A DNA stretch of 44,142 nucleotides from Butyricicoccus_A sp964513445 (GTDB lineage: Bacteria; Bacillota; Clostridia; Oscillospirales; Butyricicoccaceae): NCBI GenBank assembly GCA_964513445.1, contig CAZEMM010000009.1:1-44142 (forward strand), written 5' to 3'. Both the position numbers and the translations under genes were made by a program. Below the pieces are notes generated by a model. The model saw nothing but the letters and a program-made list of their open reading frames with translations, did no database searches and had not been told where the DNA came from. The number at the start of each line of letters is the position of its first letter. Positions within the stretch are counted from its first letter, which is position 1. Positions 1 through 8,422 of this stretch are shown here, piece by piece.

Positions 1-61
1 ACACAACTTTCGATTATTGGTTTTTATCTCTACCCCAACTATTGACATAGAGCCAAAATGA

Positions 62-85
62 AACGCCCATCGCGAGACAGGCGTT
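62..85 (-). terminator. Weak terminator hairpin after the zinc-ribbon gene
   Basis: A 6-bp inverted repeat (AACGCC/GGCGTT) with a 12-nt loop lies 15 bp past the stop codon of the zinc-ribbon gene. On the minus strand it is followed by the modestly T-rich TCATTTT. The position suits the end of the sigma factor/zinc-ribbon transcript, but the stem is short and the T tract broken, so this is a tentative call. Confidence 0.4.
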
Positions 86-100
86 CCCAATTTATCAATT

Positions 101-379
101 TTATTCCTGTGCCTTGAGCTTTGCGAAGCATTCGCTGCAATAAACCGGGCGATCGCTCCTCGGCTGAAATGGCAGCTTGGCCTCTCCGCCGCAGGCGGAG
201 CAAACCGCTGTAAAATACTCTCGTGGAGCCTGTCCTGCATGCTTACGCTTATTCCGGCACGCCTTGCAACGCTGCGGCTCATGCTCAAAGCCGCGCTCCT
301 CATAAAAAGCCTGTTCCCCCGCGGAGAAGATAAACTCTTGCCCGCATTCCTTGCAAACCAACGTCTTGTCCTGATACAT
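101..379 (-). CDS. Small zinc-ribbon protein with four CxxC motifs
   Basis: A 92-residue soluble protein of unknown role. Two zinc-ribbon units are visible. The first pairs CKEC (about residue 9) with CKAC (about 38), as in the 'probable zinc-ribbon' family. The second pairs CSAC (about 60) with CSEC (about 81) and carries a basic SDRP segment. Eight cysteines in CxxC pairs imply two structural zinc sites, so nucleic-acid or protein binding is more likely than catalysis. The ATG is preceded by a GGAGAGG ribosome binding site. It lies 56 bp downstream of the SigH-like gene with no convincing terminator between, so the two are probably co-transcribed. Proteins of this type are common and uncharacterised in Clostridia; no specific function is claimed. 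Confidence 0.8.
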   Translation of the reverse strand: MYQDKTLVCKECGQEFIFSAGEQAFYEERGFEHEPQRCKACRNKRKHAGQAPREYFTAVCSACGGEAKLPFQPRSDRPVYCSECFAKLKAQE

Positions 380-435
380 ATTACCTCTCCTTGACTGTCC
401 TCTTTTCTAACATCTATAACATGCACAGATATCCT

Positions 436-1023
436 TCACCTGTGTACGTCCACAAATACTTCAGCGGCCTTACGGCGAATACGCTGGATTGCATTATCCA
501 CTGATTTGACTGATTTTCCCACCGCGGTGGCAATCTCCTCATAGGAATCACCTTCAAGATACAAGGAAAGCACGGTGTCTTCAAATACGGATAGCCGTCC
601 GGACAGCAGCTTCCGCCTTTCCAGATGCTCTTCCATACCGATAATCAGAGAAACGGGATCAGGCGTTTGCGTTGTCCCTCCATGCTCGCGGACGAGCGGA
701 CTGTCCGTAATGCTCTCCGAGCGGTTAAGTGGCTCATGCTTGATCGCGGCAGCGGCGCTGATCGCGGAATAGATCTGCCGTGTAATACACATACGCGCGA
801 ACGGCTGGAACGGCGTTCCATACTTTGGGTCGTAGGCGCGCATCGCCTTGATAAGCCCCAGCATACCCTCCTGAATCAGATCCTCACCATCTCCGCCCGC
901 CAAAAAAAATGGGCGGGAGCACGACTTCACAACACCAAAATAGCGGATGACCAAATGTTCCTCTGCTTCGCGATTTCCGTCCTGCATCAGCCGGCAAAGC
1001 TGTTCATCCGAGTAGGCATCCAT
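436..1023 (-). CDS. sigH: RNA polymerase sigma factor, SigH-like
   Basis: A sigma-70 family factor of 195 residues from the start chosen here. Region 2 is clear: FFLAGGDGEDLIQEGMLGLI closely matches the B. subtilis SigH segment around its DIVQEGMIGL motif. It is followed by a CITRQIYSAI segment, also SigH-like. Region 4 is a C-terminal helix-turn-helix (SYEEIATAVGKSVKSVDNA). SigH directs entry into sporulation and early stationary-phase genes. A longer reading frame begins at 1062, but that ATG overlaps the -10 box of a consensus promoter (1061-1066) and would not be transcribed. The ATG at 1023 follows AAAGAAG and gives the N-terminus MDAYSDEQLC, which matches the family. The zinc-ribbon gene follows. 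Confidence 0.85.
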   Translation of the reverse strand: MDAYSDEQLCRLMQDGNREAEEHLVIRYFGVVKSCSRPFFLAGGDGEDLIQEGMLGLIKAMRAYDPKYGTPFQPFARMCITRQIYSAISAAAAIKHEPLNRSESITDSPLVREHGGTTQTPDPVSLIIGMEEHLERRKLLSGRLSVFEDTVLSLYLEGDSYEEIATAVGKSVKSVDNAIQRIRRKAAEVFVDVHR

Positions 1024-1060
1024 TGCACGGTCTTCTTTACAATACATCATATTGTTATTC

Positions 1061-1089
1061 ATTATATCCTATTGTTCATATTATGTCAA
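1061..1089 (-). promoter_or_regulatory. Consensus sigma-A promoter for the SigH-like gene
   Basis: Reading leftward, TTGACA (1089-1084), a 17-bp spacer and TATAAT (1066-1061) match the housekeeping consensus in all twelve positions. Transcription should start near 1054, giving a leader of about 30 nt to the ATG at 1023. Confidence 0.85.
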
Positions 1090-1172
1090 TGTTTTTGTGC
1101 ATCTTATTGCTGCACACTATGATTTTTACAATGCTTTTGTGCATATCAACCATGCATCATACACAGTCTTTG

Positions 1173-1200
1173 AAAAAGGAGGATGCACACCACATCCTCC
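1173..1200 (-). terminator. Rho-independent terminator after glmM
   Basis: A perfect 8-bp stem (GGAGGATG/CATCCTCC) with a 7-nt loop is followed on the minus strand by TTTTT. It begins 12 bp past the glmM stop and separates glmM from the SigH-like promoter. Confidence 0.9.
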
Positions 1201-1212
1201 CTTGCTGTAATC

Positions 1213-2559
1213 TTATTTCGCAATCGACTCGATGACGGCCGCAACCGCCTCGGCAGCCGCGTAGACTGCGGACTTATCCACGCCCTCTACCATGACGCGG
1301 ACCAGCGGCTCCGTGCCGGACGGGCGAACCAAAATACGTCCCTCCCCCAGGCTCTGTTTTTCCTTCTCGATCACCGCCTGTACCTCCTGCCGCTCAGGCA
1401 GCAAATGCTTCATCTGATTCGGCACGGTGACATTAATCATGATTTGCGGCCATGGAATGACCTCGGCAGCGATTTCCGACGCACGTTTTCCGCTGTCCTT
1501 CAGCATCTTGAGAAACTGGATCGCAGTCAGTTCCCCATCACCCGTCGTCGCATATTCCAAAAATATGACGTGTCCGGACTGCTCGCCGCCAAGCACATAG
1601 CCGTTCTCCAGCATCTTTTCCAGCACATAACGGTCGCCGACATTGGAGCAGACGATCTGAATGCCATGCTCCTTTGCGTACGCGTGCAGACCCATGTTGG
1701 ACAGAATGGTCGCGACAAACGCGCCGCCACGCAGGCGCTGCTCCTTTTTGAGCTGTACGGCGCACACAGCCATAATACGATCGCCGTCGAGCACCTCGCC
1801 CTTGTCATCGACAATCAGGCAGCGATCCGCGTCGCCGTCAAACGCAACGCCCACATCATAGTCGCCCTCAATAACCAGCTTGCGCAGCGCTTCCAGATGC
1901 GTCGAGCCACAATGATTGTTGATATTGCAGCCGTCCGGCTCATAATATCGAATCGCCGCGTTCAAATTCAACTTCTGGAACAGGCGGGAGGCCGTCGTGG
2001 AAGCCGCACCATTTGCACAGTCCACGACAGCGCGCAGGCCGGACAAATCGCCCTGAATGGTCTCTGCCAGATAATCGGTATACTCCTCAATCGGATCATT
2101 GTCATGCTGCAGCACATGGCCAATCTCGCCGTGCGTCGCACGCGGCAGGTCATCCACACGGTCAATGTATTCCTCGATGCGCGCTTCCAGATCGTCCGAC
2201 AGCTTATAACCGCTGCCCGCAAAAATCTTGATGCCGTTATGCTCATATGGATTGTGGGAGGCGGAAATCACAATGCCCGCATCTGCCTTGTGCTTGATGG
2301 TCAGATAGGCGACAGCCGGCGTCGGAATGACGCCGAGCGGCTCAATATCTGCGCCGGACGAGCAAATGCCGGCAATCAGCGCGGCCTCCAGCATATCGGA
2401 GGAAACGCGCGTATCCTTGCCAATCAGGATTTTCGTGCGATGTCTGGTCTGCTGCGACAGTGCATAGGCGACCGAACGGCCAACCTTAAATGCCAAATGC
2501 GCGTCCAGCTCTACGTTTACGACACCTCGGATTCCGTCGGTTCCAAAATATTTGCCCAT
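1213..2559 (-). CDS. glmM: Phosphoglucosamine mutase
   Basis: Converts glucosamine-6-phosphate to glucosamine-1-phosphate in the cytoplasm, on the route to UDP-GlcNAc for peptidoglycan. The 448-residue length is normal. The N-terminus MGKYFGTDGIRG is the GlmM signature. The phosphoserine loop reads SASHNPYEHNG (about residue 100), the metal loop DGDADR (about 240), and the C-terminal phosphate-binding loop RPSGTEP (about 410). A strong terminator follows it. In many Firmicutes glmM sits directly behind cdaA-cdaR; here those genes lie about 38 kb away. Confidence 0.97.
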   Translation of the reverse strand: MGKYFGTDGIRGVVNVELDAHLAFKVGRSVAYALSQQTRHRTKILIGKDTRVSSDMLEAALIAGICSSGADIEPLGVIPTPAVAYLTIKHKADAGIVISASHNPYEHNGIKIFAGSGYKLSDDLEARIEEYIDRVDDLPRATHGEIGHVLQHDNDPIEEYTDYLAETIQGDLSGLRAVVDCANGAASTTASRLFQKLNLNAAIRYYEPDGCNINNHCGSTHLEALRKLVIEGDYDVGVAFDGDADRCLIVDDKGEVLDGDRIMAVCAVQLKKEQRLRGGAFVATILSNMGLHAYAKEHGIQIVCSNVGDRYVLEKMLENGYVLGGEQSGHVIFLEYATTGDGELTAIQFLKMLKDSGKRASEIAAEVIPWPQIMINVTVPNQMKHLLPERQEVQAVIEKEKQSLGEGRILVRPSGTEPLVRVMVEGVDKSAVYAAAEAVAAVIESIAK

Positions 2560-2606
2560 GGTTATAACTCCTCTTCTATCAGATAAAATACGGCACAGGT
2601 GGTAAA

Positions 2607-2635
2607 AACATACCCGTGCGCAATGAAATAGTCAA
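2607..2635 (-). promoter_or_regulatory. Likely promoter for glmM
   Basis: In the 86-bp gap between ruvB and glmM, TTGACT (2635-2630), a 17-bp spacer and TATGTT (2612-2607) read toward glmM. The -35 is good and the -10 fair. The same gap holds an imperfect GC-rich hairpin (GCACGGGTA/TACCACCTGTGC) followed by TATTTTATC, which could end the ruv transcript. Confidence 0.5.
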
Positions 2636-2645
2636 AATAATATTG

Positions 2646-3695
2646 TTACAATTGCAGCTGCTCCGGCTGGTCAAGCGGCACGCCCGGCTTGATGTCTAGA
2701 TGCTCATAAGCCTTCGCCGTTACACAGCGTCCGCGCGGCGTGCGGTTGAGAAAGCCGATCTGCATCAAGTATGGCTCATACACATCCTCCAGCGTAACCG
2801 CTTCCTCACCGATGGTTGCGGCAAGCGTCTCCAAACCGACCGGGCCGCCGTCAAATGTCGAAATAATGCTGCGCAGCATTCTGCGGTCGATGGAATCCAA
2901 GCCAAGCTCGTCGATCTCCAGCGCGCGCAGCGCGGTATCAGCAGCCTCCCGCGTGATAACGCCGTCAAACTGTACTTCCGCAAAGTCACGGACCCTGCGC
3001 AGCATGCGATTCGCAATGCGCGGCGTACCGCGCGAGCGGCGTGCGATCTCATACGTACCCTCCGGCTCGGTCCGCACGCCAAGAATATCCGCCGAACGAT
3101 CCACAATCTGCTGCAACTGCTCAGGTGTGTACAGCTCCAGGCGAAGCGAAACGCCAAAACGGTCGCGCAGCGGCGAGGTCATCTGTCCCGCACGCGTCGT
3201 CGCGCCAATCAGCGTAAAGCGCGGCAAATCCAGCCGGATGGAGCGCGCGCTCGGCCCCTTGCCAATGATGATATCCAGCGCATAATCCTCCATCGCCGGA
3301 TATAAAATCTCCTCAACGCTGCGGTCAAGGCGATGAATTTCGTCGATAAATAAAATATCGTTTTCACTGAGATTGGTCAGCAGCGCCGCCAGATCGCCCG
3401 CCTTTTCAATCGCCGGGCCGCTGGTCACACGGATATTGACTCCCATCTCAGCGGCAATAATACCGGCCAGCGTGGTCTTTCCGAGACCCGGCGGGCCGTA
3501 CAGCAACACATGATCGAGAGGCTCATTGCGCCGCCTTGCTGCCTCAATAAAAACCGCGAGATTTTCCTTTGCCTTTGTCTGTCCGATGTATTCCGCCATC
3601 GTCTTGGGGCGAAGCGAAAATTCCTTTTCATCCGCCGGCGTCTGCGATGTAGAAACAATTCGATCGGAAAAATCGTCGTCAAATTCGATGCTCAT
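2646..3695 (-). CDS. ruvB: Holliday junction branch migration helicase RuvB
   Basis: The AAA+ motor that, with RuvA, drives branch migration of Holliday junctions. It is 349 residues long, normal for the family. Walker A is GPPGLGKTT (about residue 66), Walker B is DEIH (about 118), and sensor 1 lies in IGATTRAG. The C-terminal winged-helix domain ends in the typical segment RTPRGR. It lies 11 bp downstream of ruvA in the order ruvC-ruvA-ruvB, so all three resolvasome genes form one unit. Confidence 0.98.
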   Translation of the reverse strand: MSIEFDDDFSDRIVSTSQTPADEKEFSLRPKTMAEYIGQTKAKENLAVFIEAARRRNEPLDHVLLYGPPGLGKTTLAGIIAAEMGVNIRVTSGPAIEKAGDLAALLTNLSENDILFIDEIHRLDRSVEEILYPAMEDYALDIIIGKGPSARSIRLDLPRFTLIGATTRAGQMTSPLRDRFGVSLRLELYTPEQLQQIVDRSADILGVRTEPEGTYEIARRSRGTPRIANRMLRRVRDFAEVQFDGVITREAADTALRALEIDELGLDSIDRRMLRSIISTFDGGPVGLETLAATIGEEAVTLEDVYEPYLMQIGFLNRTPRGRCVTAKAYEHLDIKPGVPLDQPEQLQL

Positions 3696-3706
3696 ACCCT
3701 GTCACC

Positions 3707-4321
3707 TCACTGTGCCGCCAGCTTTTTCAAGCAGGCGCGAATCAGCTCCTCTGCGGTTGTTTCCGCAGTCGGCAGCCCTTCCATGGCGCGCATCGCCTCT
3801 GCCTGTGAATAACCCAGAACCATCAGCGCGGAAATGGCTTCGCCAACGGCGTTTTCCGGCATATCCGCTCCGGAAAGTGCGTCTGACGAAATGCCAGAGC
3901 GAATGCCAAGGCTCTCCTGCTCCTTTGCCAGTTTGTCCTTCAGCTCAAGGCAAATACGCTGGGCAATTTTCTTGCCGACGCCCGGTGCACGCGTCAGAAA
4001 CTTGGTGTCCTCTGTAATGATGGACAGCGCCAGCTGGCTTGGCGGCGCGCAGCTCAGAATGGCCAGCGCGGCCTTTGGCCCGACGCCCGATACGCCCAGC
4101 AGCAGCTTAAAGCAGCTGAGTTCCTCCTGCTCGGCAAAGCCGTACAGGTCGCATAGCCCCTCCCGAATATATAAATAGGTGTATAGGCGCGCCTGTGCGC
4201 CTATTTTGAGCGACGCGCAGGTATTTTGCGACGTGCGGCAGGCATAGCCGACGCCGCCGCAGTCTATGACGGCGAGCTCCTGCTCGATGAGCGCAACCTT
4301 GCCTTCCAAATAGTAAAACAA
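3707..4321 (-). CDS. ruvA: Holliday junction binding protein RuvA
   Basis: The tetrameric junction-binding partner of RuvB, 204 residues. The N-terminal OB fold begins MFYYLEGKV. The paired helix-hairpin-helix motifs are visible as LLGVSGVGPKAALAIL and RAPGVGKKIAQRI. A C-terminal UBA-like domain (ALMVLGYSQAEA) contacts RuvB. The start is TTG, 6 nt after an AAAGGAG ribosome binding site. It lies 27 bp after ruvC. Confidence 0.96.
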   Translation of the reverse strand: MFYYLEGKVALIEQELAVIDCGGVGYACRTSQNTCASLKIGAQARLYTYLYIREGLCDLYGFAEQEELSCFKLLLGVSGVGPKAALAILSCAPPSQLALSIITEDTKFLTRAPGVGKKIAQRICLELKDKLAKEQESLGIRSGISSDALSGADMPENAVGEAISALMVLGYSQAEAMRAMEGLPTAETTAEELIRACLKKLAAQ

Positions 4322-4348
4322 TGCTATCTCCTTTTCTTGACAGGAATG

Positions 4349-4849
4349 CTACAGACCCAGTGCGTTTTGCTTGAGCTGCGAACCACAGGTGTGCGCATGA
4401 CAGATAGCCAGCGCGAGCGCATCCGCCGCGTCATCCGGACGAGGCATACGCGACAGGCCAAGCATGACACGGGTCATCTCCATCACCTGCTTTTTCTCCG
4501 CCTTGCCATAGCCGACAACCGCCTGCTTGACCTGCGACGGCTTGTACTCCGCCGGCGTGATACCGCGCTCGGCACAGGCCAGAAGAATTACACCTCGCGC
4601 ATGTCCCACCTGGATCCCTGTCGTAATGTTATTATTAAAAAACAGCTCCTCTACCGCCACGGCATCCGGCTGAAACGTATCGAGCAGCGTCAGCATATCG
4701 TCATAAATCTCCTTTAGCCGCAAATGCAGAGGAATACCAGCGGGCGTCGTGATTGCACCGTGTCGAATATGCGTAAATTTTGTCCGTTCATACTGCACAA
4801 CGCCATAACCGACGATGGCATAGCCGGGATCTATTCCAAGAATAATCAT
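4349..4849 (-). CDS. ruvC: Holliday junction resolvase RuvC
   Basis: The endonuclease that cuts Holliday junctions, 166 residues. The catalytic acidic residues are recognisable: Asp in GIDPGYA near residue 7, Glu in VEELFFNNN near 67, and the DDAADALA segment near 140. It is the first gene of ruvC-ruvA-ruvB, with a promoter candidate directly upstream. Confidence 0.97.
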   Translation of the reverse strand: MIILGIDPGYAIVGYGVVQYERTKFTHIRHGAITTPAGIPLHLRLKEIYDDMLTLLDTFQPDAVAVEELFFNNNITTGIQVGHARGVILLACAERGITPAEYKPSQVKQAVVGYGKAEKKQVMEMTRVMLGLSRMPRPDDAADALALAICHAHTCGSQLKQNALGL

Positions 4850-4878
4850 ACTGCTCCTGTAGAATACATGTATACTTT

Positions 4879-4907
4879 AGTTTACCACATCTGCGCTTGT
4901 AGCACAA
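4879..4907 (-). promoter_or_regulatory. Likely promoter for ruvC-ruvA-ruvB
   Basis: TTGTGC (4907-4902), a 17-bp spacer and TAAACT (4884-4879) read toward ruvC, about 30 bp before its ATG. The -35 is imperfect, but position and spacing fit a sigma-A promoter. Confidence 0.55.
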
Positions 4908-4940
4908 GAAAATCCGCTCGTATTGTCGAATACTGCGCGG

Positions 4941-6197
4941 TTATTTCCCATAGCCCGCCTGATGAATGCGCTCCGCCGCGAGCAGAACGCCGAGCTTGCC
5001 GGAAGCGTAAGTCAGACCTCCCTGCATATAGCAGACATATGGCGCGCGCATCGGCGCATCAGCCGACAGCTCAATCGATGCACCCTGCACAAACGCGCCA
5101 GCCGCCATAATGACCGGATCATCATAGCCCGGCATGTCCCAAGGTACCGGTGTGACAAACGAATCCACCGGCGCGCCGGACTGGATGCCCTCGCAAAACC
5201 GGCACAGCGGTTCGGGCGCACCGAACGCAATCGTTTGGATAATATCATAGCGGATATCCTCCGGCAGCGGATGCACCTCAAAGCCGAGCTGTTGCATGAC
5301 CTTTGCACAGAAAATTGCTGTCTTAAGCGCCTGCGCCGTTGTGTGCGGCGCCAGAAACAAGCCCTGATACAGCAGACGGTTCTGTCCCATCGTACAGCCG
5401 CATTCGCCGCCGATACCCGGCGCAGTCAAACGATACGATGCATTTTCCACCAGATCAGCGCGCCCGGCAATATAGCCGCCCGTCGGAGCAAGTCCGCCGC
5501 CTGGATTTTTAATAAGTGAGCCAGCAATGAGATCTGCGCCCACCTGCGTCGGCTCCAGATCCTCGACAAACTCGCCATAGCAGTTGTCCACCATAATAGC
5601 CGCGTTCGGGTTGACAGCCCGTACAGCATCGCATACTGCGCCAATTTGCTCACAGGACAGCGACTGCCGTACCGCATAGCCCTTGCTGCGCTGGATAAAC
5701 ACTAATTTGACATCGGGCGACGCAGCTGCCGCGCAAATCGCCGGAATATCCGGCAGTCCGTCCTTCATTTCGATCTGACGGTAGCCAATGCCGTATTGCT
5801 TCATACTGCCCGCCATGTCGCCGGTAATGGTATTCATCAGTGTGTCGTATGCTGCGCCGGTCGCGGACAGCACTACATCGCCCGTCTGCACTGCCGCATA
5901 CATCGCGCAGCACAGCGCGTGCGTGCCATTGACAAAGCCAATGCGTACCAGCGCAGCTTCCGCTCCAAAAATGTCCGCATAAATCTTATCCAGTGTCTCG
6001 CGGCCATTGTCGTCGTAGCCATAGCCCGTCGTACCGGAAAACATGCTGTCGGACACGCGGTTTTTGGCAAACGCAGCGAGCACCTTCTCTGTGTTGCGCT
6101 CACTGATTGCATCGATGCGGGCAAAAAGCGGCTGGATGTCCTGCTCTGCCTTTTGTCCCAGTGAACGGATTTCCTGTGAAATATTCAGTTCATTCAT
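4941..6197 (-). CDS. PLP enzyme of the methionine gamma-lyase / 'aluminium resistance' family
   Basis: A 418-residue fold-type I PLP enzyme of the YnbB-like group, annotated either as aluminium resistance protein or methionine gamma-lyase family protein. Visible landmarks are FSGTTGYGYDDNGRETLD near residue 55, FVNGTHALCCAMYA near 90, VDNCYGEFVE around the cofactor Asp, and the lysine segment GSLIKNPGGGLAPTGG that should hold the Schiff-base Lys. The family is related to cystathionine gamma-synthase-type enzymes, but its physiological substrate is poorly established, so no reaction is asserted. It is separated from the genes upstream by a strong terminator (6218-6253). No clear promoter of its own was found in the short gap. 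Confidence 0.85.
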   Translation of the reverse strand: MNELNISQEIRSLGQKAEQDIQPLFARIDAISERNTEKVLAAFAKNRVSDSMFSGTTGYGYDDNGRETLDKIYADIFGAEAALVRIGFVNGTHALCCAMYAAVQTGDVVLSATGAAYDTLMNTITGDMAGSMKQYGIGYRQIEMKDGLPDIPAICAAAASPDVKLVFIQRSKGYAVRQSLSCEQIGAVCDAVRAVNPNAAIMVDNCYGEFVEDLEPTQVGADLIAGSLIKNPGGGLAPTGGYIAGRADLVENASYRLTAPGIGGECGCTMGQNRLLYQGLFLAPHTTAQALKTAIFCAKVMQQLGFEVHPLPEDIRYDIIQTIAFGAPEPLCRFCEGIQSGAPVDSFVTPVPWDMPGYDDPVIMAAGAFVQGASIELSADAPMRAPYVCYMQGGLTYASGKLGVLLAAERIHQAGYGK

Positions 6198-6217
6198 CTT
6201 GCTTTCTCCATTCCATG

Positions 6218-6253
6218 AAAAAGGACGGTGCAGTTCATCACTGCGAGCCGTCC
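6218..6253 (-). terminator. Terminator ending the envelope-precursor operon
   Basis: The stem combines GGACGG/CCGTCC outside with GCAGT/ACTGC inside and is followed on the minus strand by TTTTT. It lies 16 bp after the stop of the membrane-anchored protein. Confidence 0.88.
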
Positions 6254-6269
6254 CTCTATTGCTGTAATT

Positions 6270-7247
6270 TCAGCTGATCGGCTGATTTTCAGACTGCTGC
6301 GCGATTACCGGAGAATTGCTGCTCGAAAACACACTCGCACCGCCGTCCTGTGTCTCAGAGGTCATCTGCTCGTCGGTTACATCCTCGCCCTCTTCCGCGC
6401 CGAGCGGCAGCAACGATGTATCATCCGGCAGCAAGAACAGCGACTTGGACGGGATTCTCTGCACAATCTCATCTACAACAACGCTGCGCACCAGCTGGCT
6501 TCCGCGAACGTAATCCGCCTGAACCAGCAGACCGCTGACCGTCGAGACCCAATAGGTCAGGTTATAGCCGGTTTCAGAGTCAGTCACGGTGACATAAATA
6601 CACGACTCGCCGTTGACCGTGCGTAAGCCTGCGTCCACGATGGAATCTGTCTCCTCCCCGACCACAGTCTCATAGGTCGGAATCATGCTGGAATCGTCTG
6701 CCGAAATCATGCCGGCCGGACCGTTGTAATACGTCTGCGCGCCACGCCGCCACGCGTAATATTCATCATCCTTTGTCGCGCTGTAGCGTTCCGCGATCTC
6801 TTCATCATTATAAAACTCGGTCAGGCAAACATCGTCACGCACATATTGCGTGGCCTTAATTTCTTGCCAATCCGCATTCCAATACAGCGTATTGGTGACA
6901 GTCGCGGAATACGCGTCCGGTCTGACCAAGCTTGCGATAACGCGCTGAACATTTTCCTCGTTAATGTCCGCATCGGTCAGTCGGTAGCGCTGCTGCTCCG
7001 TCACAACGTCCTGCATGACAGGCGTCTTGTCTGGCAGTGTGATCGTCGCCTCCGTATTGGGCACCGCGACGGCGATTGCCACAGCGACGACTGCTGAAAA
7101 CACAGCAATGCCGACGCAGGCGCGCCGCGGCGAAATGCGCTGCGCCAAACGCGCGCCAAGCTGCCGTATATTCGGACGCTTCCGCTTTGGCTTGTTCGGT
7201 TGTTTTTGCATATTCGGCAATGCAGCCGTTTCCTGCTTATCTATCAT
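6270..7247 (-). CDS. Membrane-anchored extracytoplasmic protein of unknown function
   Basis: A 325-residue protein I cannot assign to a named family. The first 42 residues are basic and Pro/Lys/Arg-rich. Residues 43-62 (CVGIAVFSAVVAVAIAVAVP) form one transmembrane segment. The rest should lie outside the cell, ending in a Ser/Gln-rich, low-complexity tail. The middle is rich in short beta-type segments (SCIYVTVTDSETGYNLTYW, then GLLVQADY), reminiscent of lipoprotein-carrier-like sheets, but this is only a resemblance. It lies 9 bp after the UDP-GlcNAc 2-epimerase gene and directly before the operon terminator, so a role in envelope polymer assembly is a fair inference from position only. Confidence 0.7.
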   Translation of the reverse strand: MIDKQETAALPNMQKQPNKPKRKRPNIRQLGARLAQRISPRRACVGIAVFSAVVAVAIAVAVPNTEATITLPDKTPVMQDVVTEQQRYRLTDADINEENVQRVIASLVRPDAYSATVTNTLYWNADWQEIKATQYVRDDVCLTEFYNDEEIAERYSATKDDEYYAWRRGAQTYYNGPAGMISADDSSMIPTYETVVGEETDSIVDAGLRTVNGESCIYVTVTDSETGYNLTYWVSTVSGLLVQADYVRGSQLVRSVVVDEIVQRIPSKSLFLLPDDTSLLPLGAEEGEDVTDEQMTSETQDGGASVFSSSNSPVIAQQSENQPIS

Positions 7248-7256
7248 CCTAAGCTC

Positions 7257-8408
7257 CTATTTCGGGCGAAATTCGTCCGGCATCAGTGTGGTTTGTCCAA
7301 AATAGTACCGAATCATCTGCACAATACGCTTCGACGTCTTCCCGTCTCCGTACGGATTGACCGCATGCGCCATCTTTTCATATACCTTTGGATCGTCGAG
7401 CAACGTGGACGCCATCAGGACGATCGTCTCCTCGTCCACGCCGGCCAACCGCACTGTCCCCGCTTCGATTGCCTCCGGGCGTTCTGTCTCCCGGCGCAGC
7501 ACCAGCACAGGCTTGCCGAGGCTCGGCGCCTCCTCCTGCAGACCGCCGGAATCCGTCATGACCATGTAGCAACGCCCCATCAGATTGTGCATCTCATCGA
7601 CCGAGAGCGGCTCAATCAAATGAATGCGCGGATGGTCTGAGAGATAGCACGCTGCCGTATCACGGACGTACGGGCTGAGATGAACCGGATAGACGATCTC
7701 AATATCCAAATAGCGATCTGCCAGCCGACGAAGTGCGCGCATAATGCTTTCCATCGCCTCGCCGTAATTTTCACGGCGGTGCGCCGTCACCAACACAACA
7801 CGATGTCCGATATAATCCAGCTGTCGCAGCGTCTCATCACGGAACGTATAATCCGCACAAACGGTGGAATGAATGGCATCGACGACCGTGTTGCCGCATA
7901 CAATCACACCATCCGTAATGCCCTCTGCCGCAAGATTGCGGCGATTGCGCTCGGTTGGCGCGAAATGCAGAGAGGCGATCTGCCCCGTCATCCTGCGGTT
8001 CATTTCCTCCGGAAACGGAGAGTATTTATCAAAGGTACGCAGGCCTGCCTCAACATGCCCGACCGGGATTTTGTGATAAAAGGCCGCAAGCGCACCGGCA
8101 AAGGTCGTCGAAGTATCGCCGTGTACCAGCACAATATCCGGCTTCGCCTGTTCCAGCACGCCGTCCAACCCATTCAAAGATTTACTGGTGATTGTAGCCA
8201 GCGTCTGACGCGGCTGCATAATATTGAGATCAAAATCCGCCTTGAGATCAAAGATTTCCATGACCTGGTCAAGCATCTCACGGTGCTGCGCCGTCACGCA
8301 CACGACCGGCTGAATGCCTTCTGTGCGCTCCAGCTCATGCACCAACGGCGCCATTTTGATGGCCTCCGGCCGCGTGCCGAACACTGTCATGACTTGAATC
8401 GGTTTCAT
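7257..8408 (-). CDS. wecB: UDP-N-acetylglucosamine 2-epimerase (non-hydrolysing)
   Basis: Interconverts UDP-GlcNAc and UDP-ManNAc, supplying ManNAc for teichoic-acid linkage units or capsule. It is 383 residues, normal for the family. Landmarks: the N-terminal VFGTRPEAIKMAPL; HGDTSTTFAGALAAF near 95 and VGHVEAGLRT near 115 in the active site; and TDSGGLQEEAPSLGKPVLVL near 290 in the UDP-binding domain. The gene is also called mnaA. It lies 14 bp after the TagO/WecA-like transferase, whose lipid-linked GlcNAc product is the acceptor for ManNAc in wall teichoic acid synthesis. Confidence 0.95.
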   Translation of the reverse strand: MKPIQVMTVFGTRPEAIKMAPLVHELERTEGIQPVVCVTAQHREMLDQVMEIFDLKADFDLNIMQPRQTLATITSKSLNGLDGVLEQAKPDIVLVHGDTSTTFAGALAAFYHKIPVGHVEAGLRTFDKYSPFPEEMNRRMTGQIASLHFAPTERNRRNLAAEGITDGVIVCGNTVVDAIHSTVCADYTFRDETLRQLDYIGHRVVLVTAHRRENYGEAMESIMRALRRLADRYLDIEIVYPVHLSPYVRDTAACYLSDHPRIHLIEPLSVDEMHNLMGRCYMVMTDSGGLQEEAPSLGKPVLVLRRETERPEAIEAGTVRLAGVDEETIVLMASTLLDDPKVYEKMAHAVNPYGDGKTSKRIVQMIRYYFGQTTLMPDEFRPK

Positions 8409-8422
8409 CTATATCCTCCGCA

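Noticed and set aside
1183..2586. Long rightward open frame (467 codons) opposite glmM
   Set aside because: It lies entirely antisense to an unmistakable glmM, has no ribosome binding site, and its product has no recognisable domain. It reflects GC-rich codon bias.
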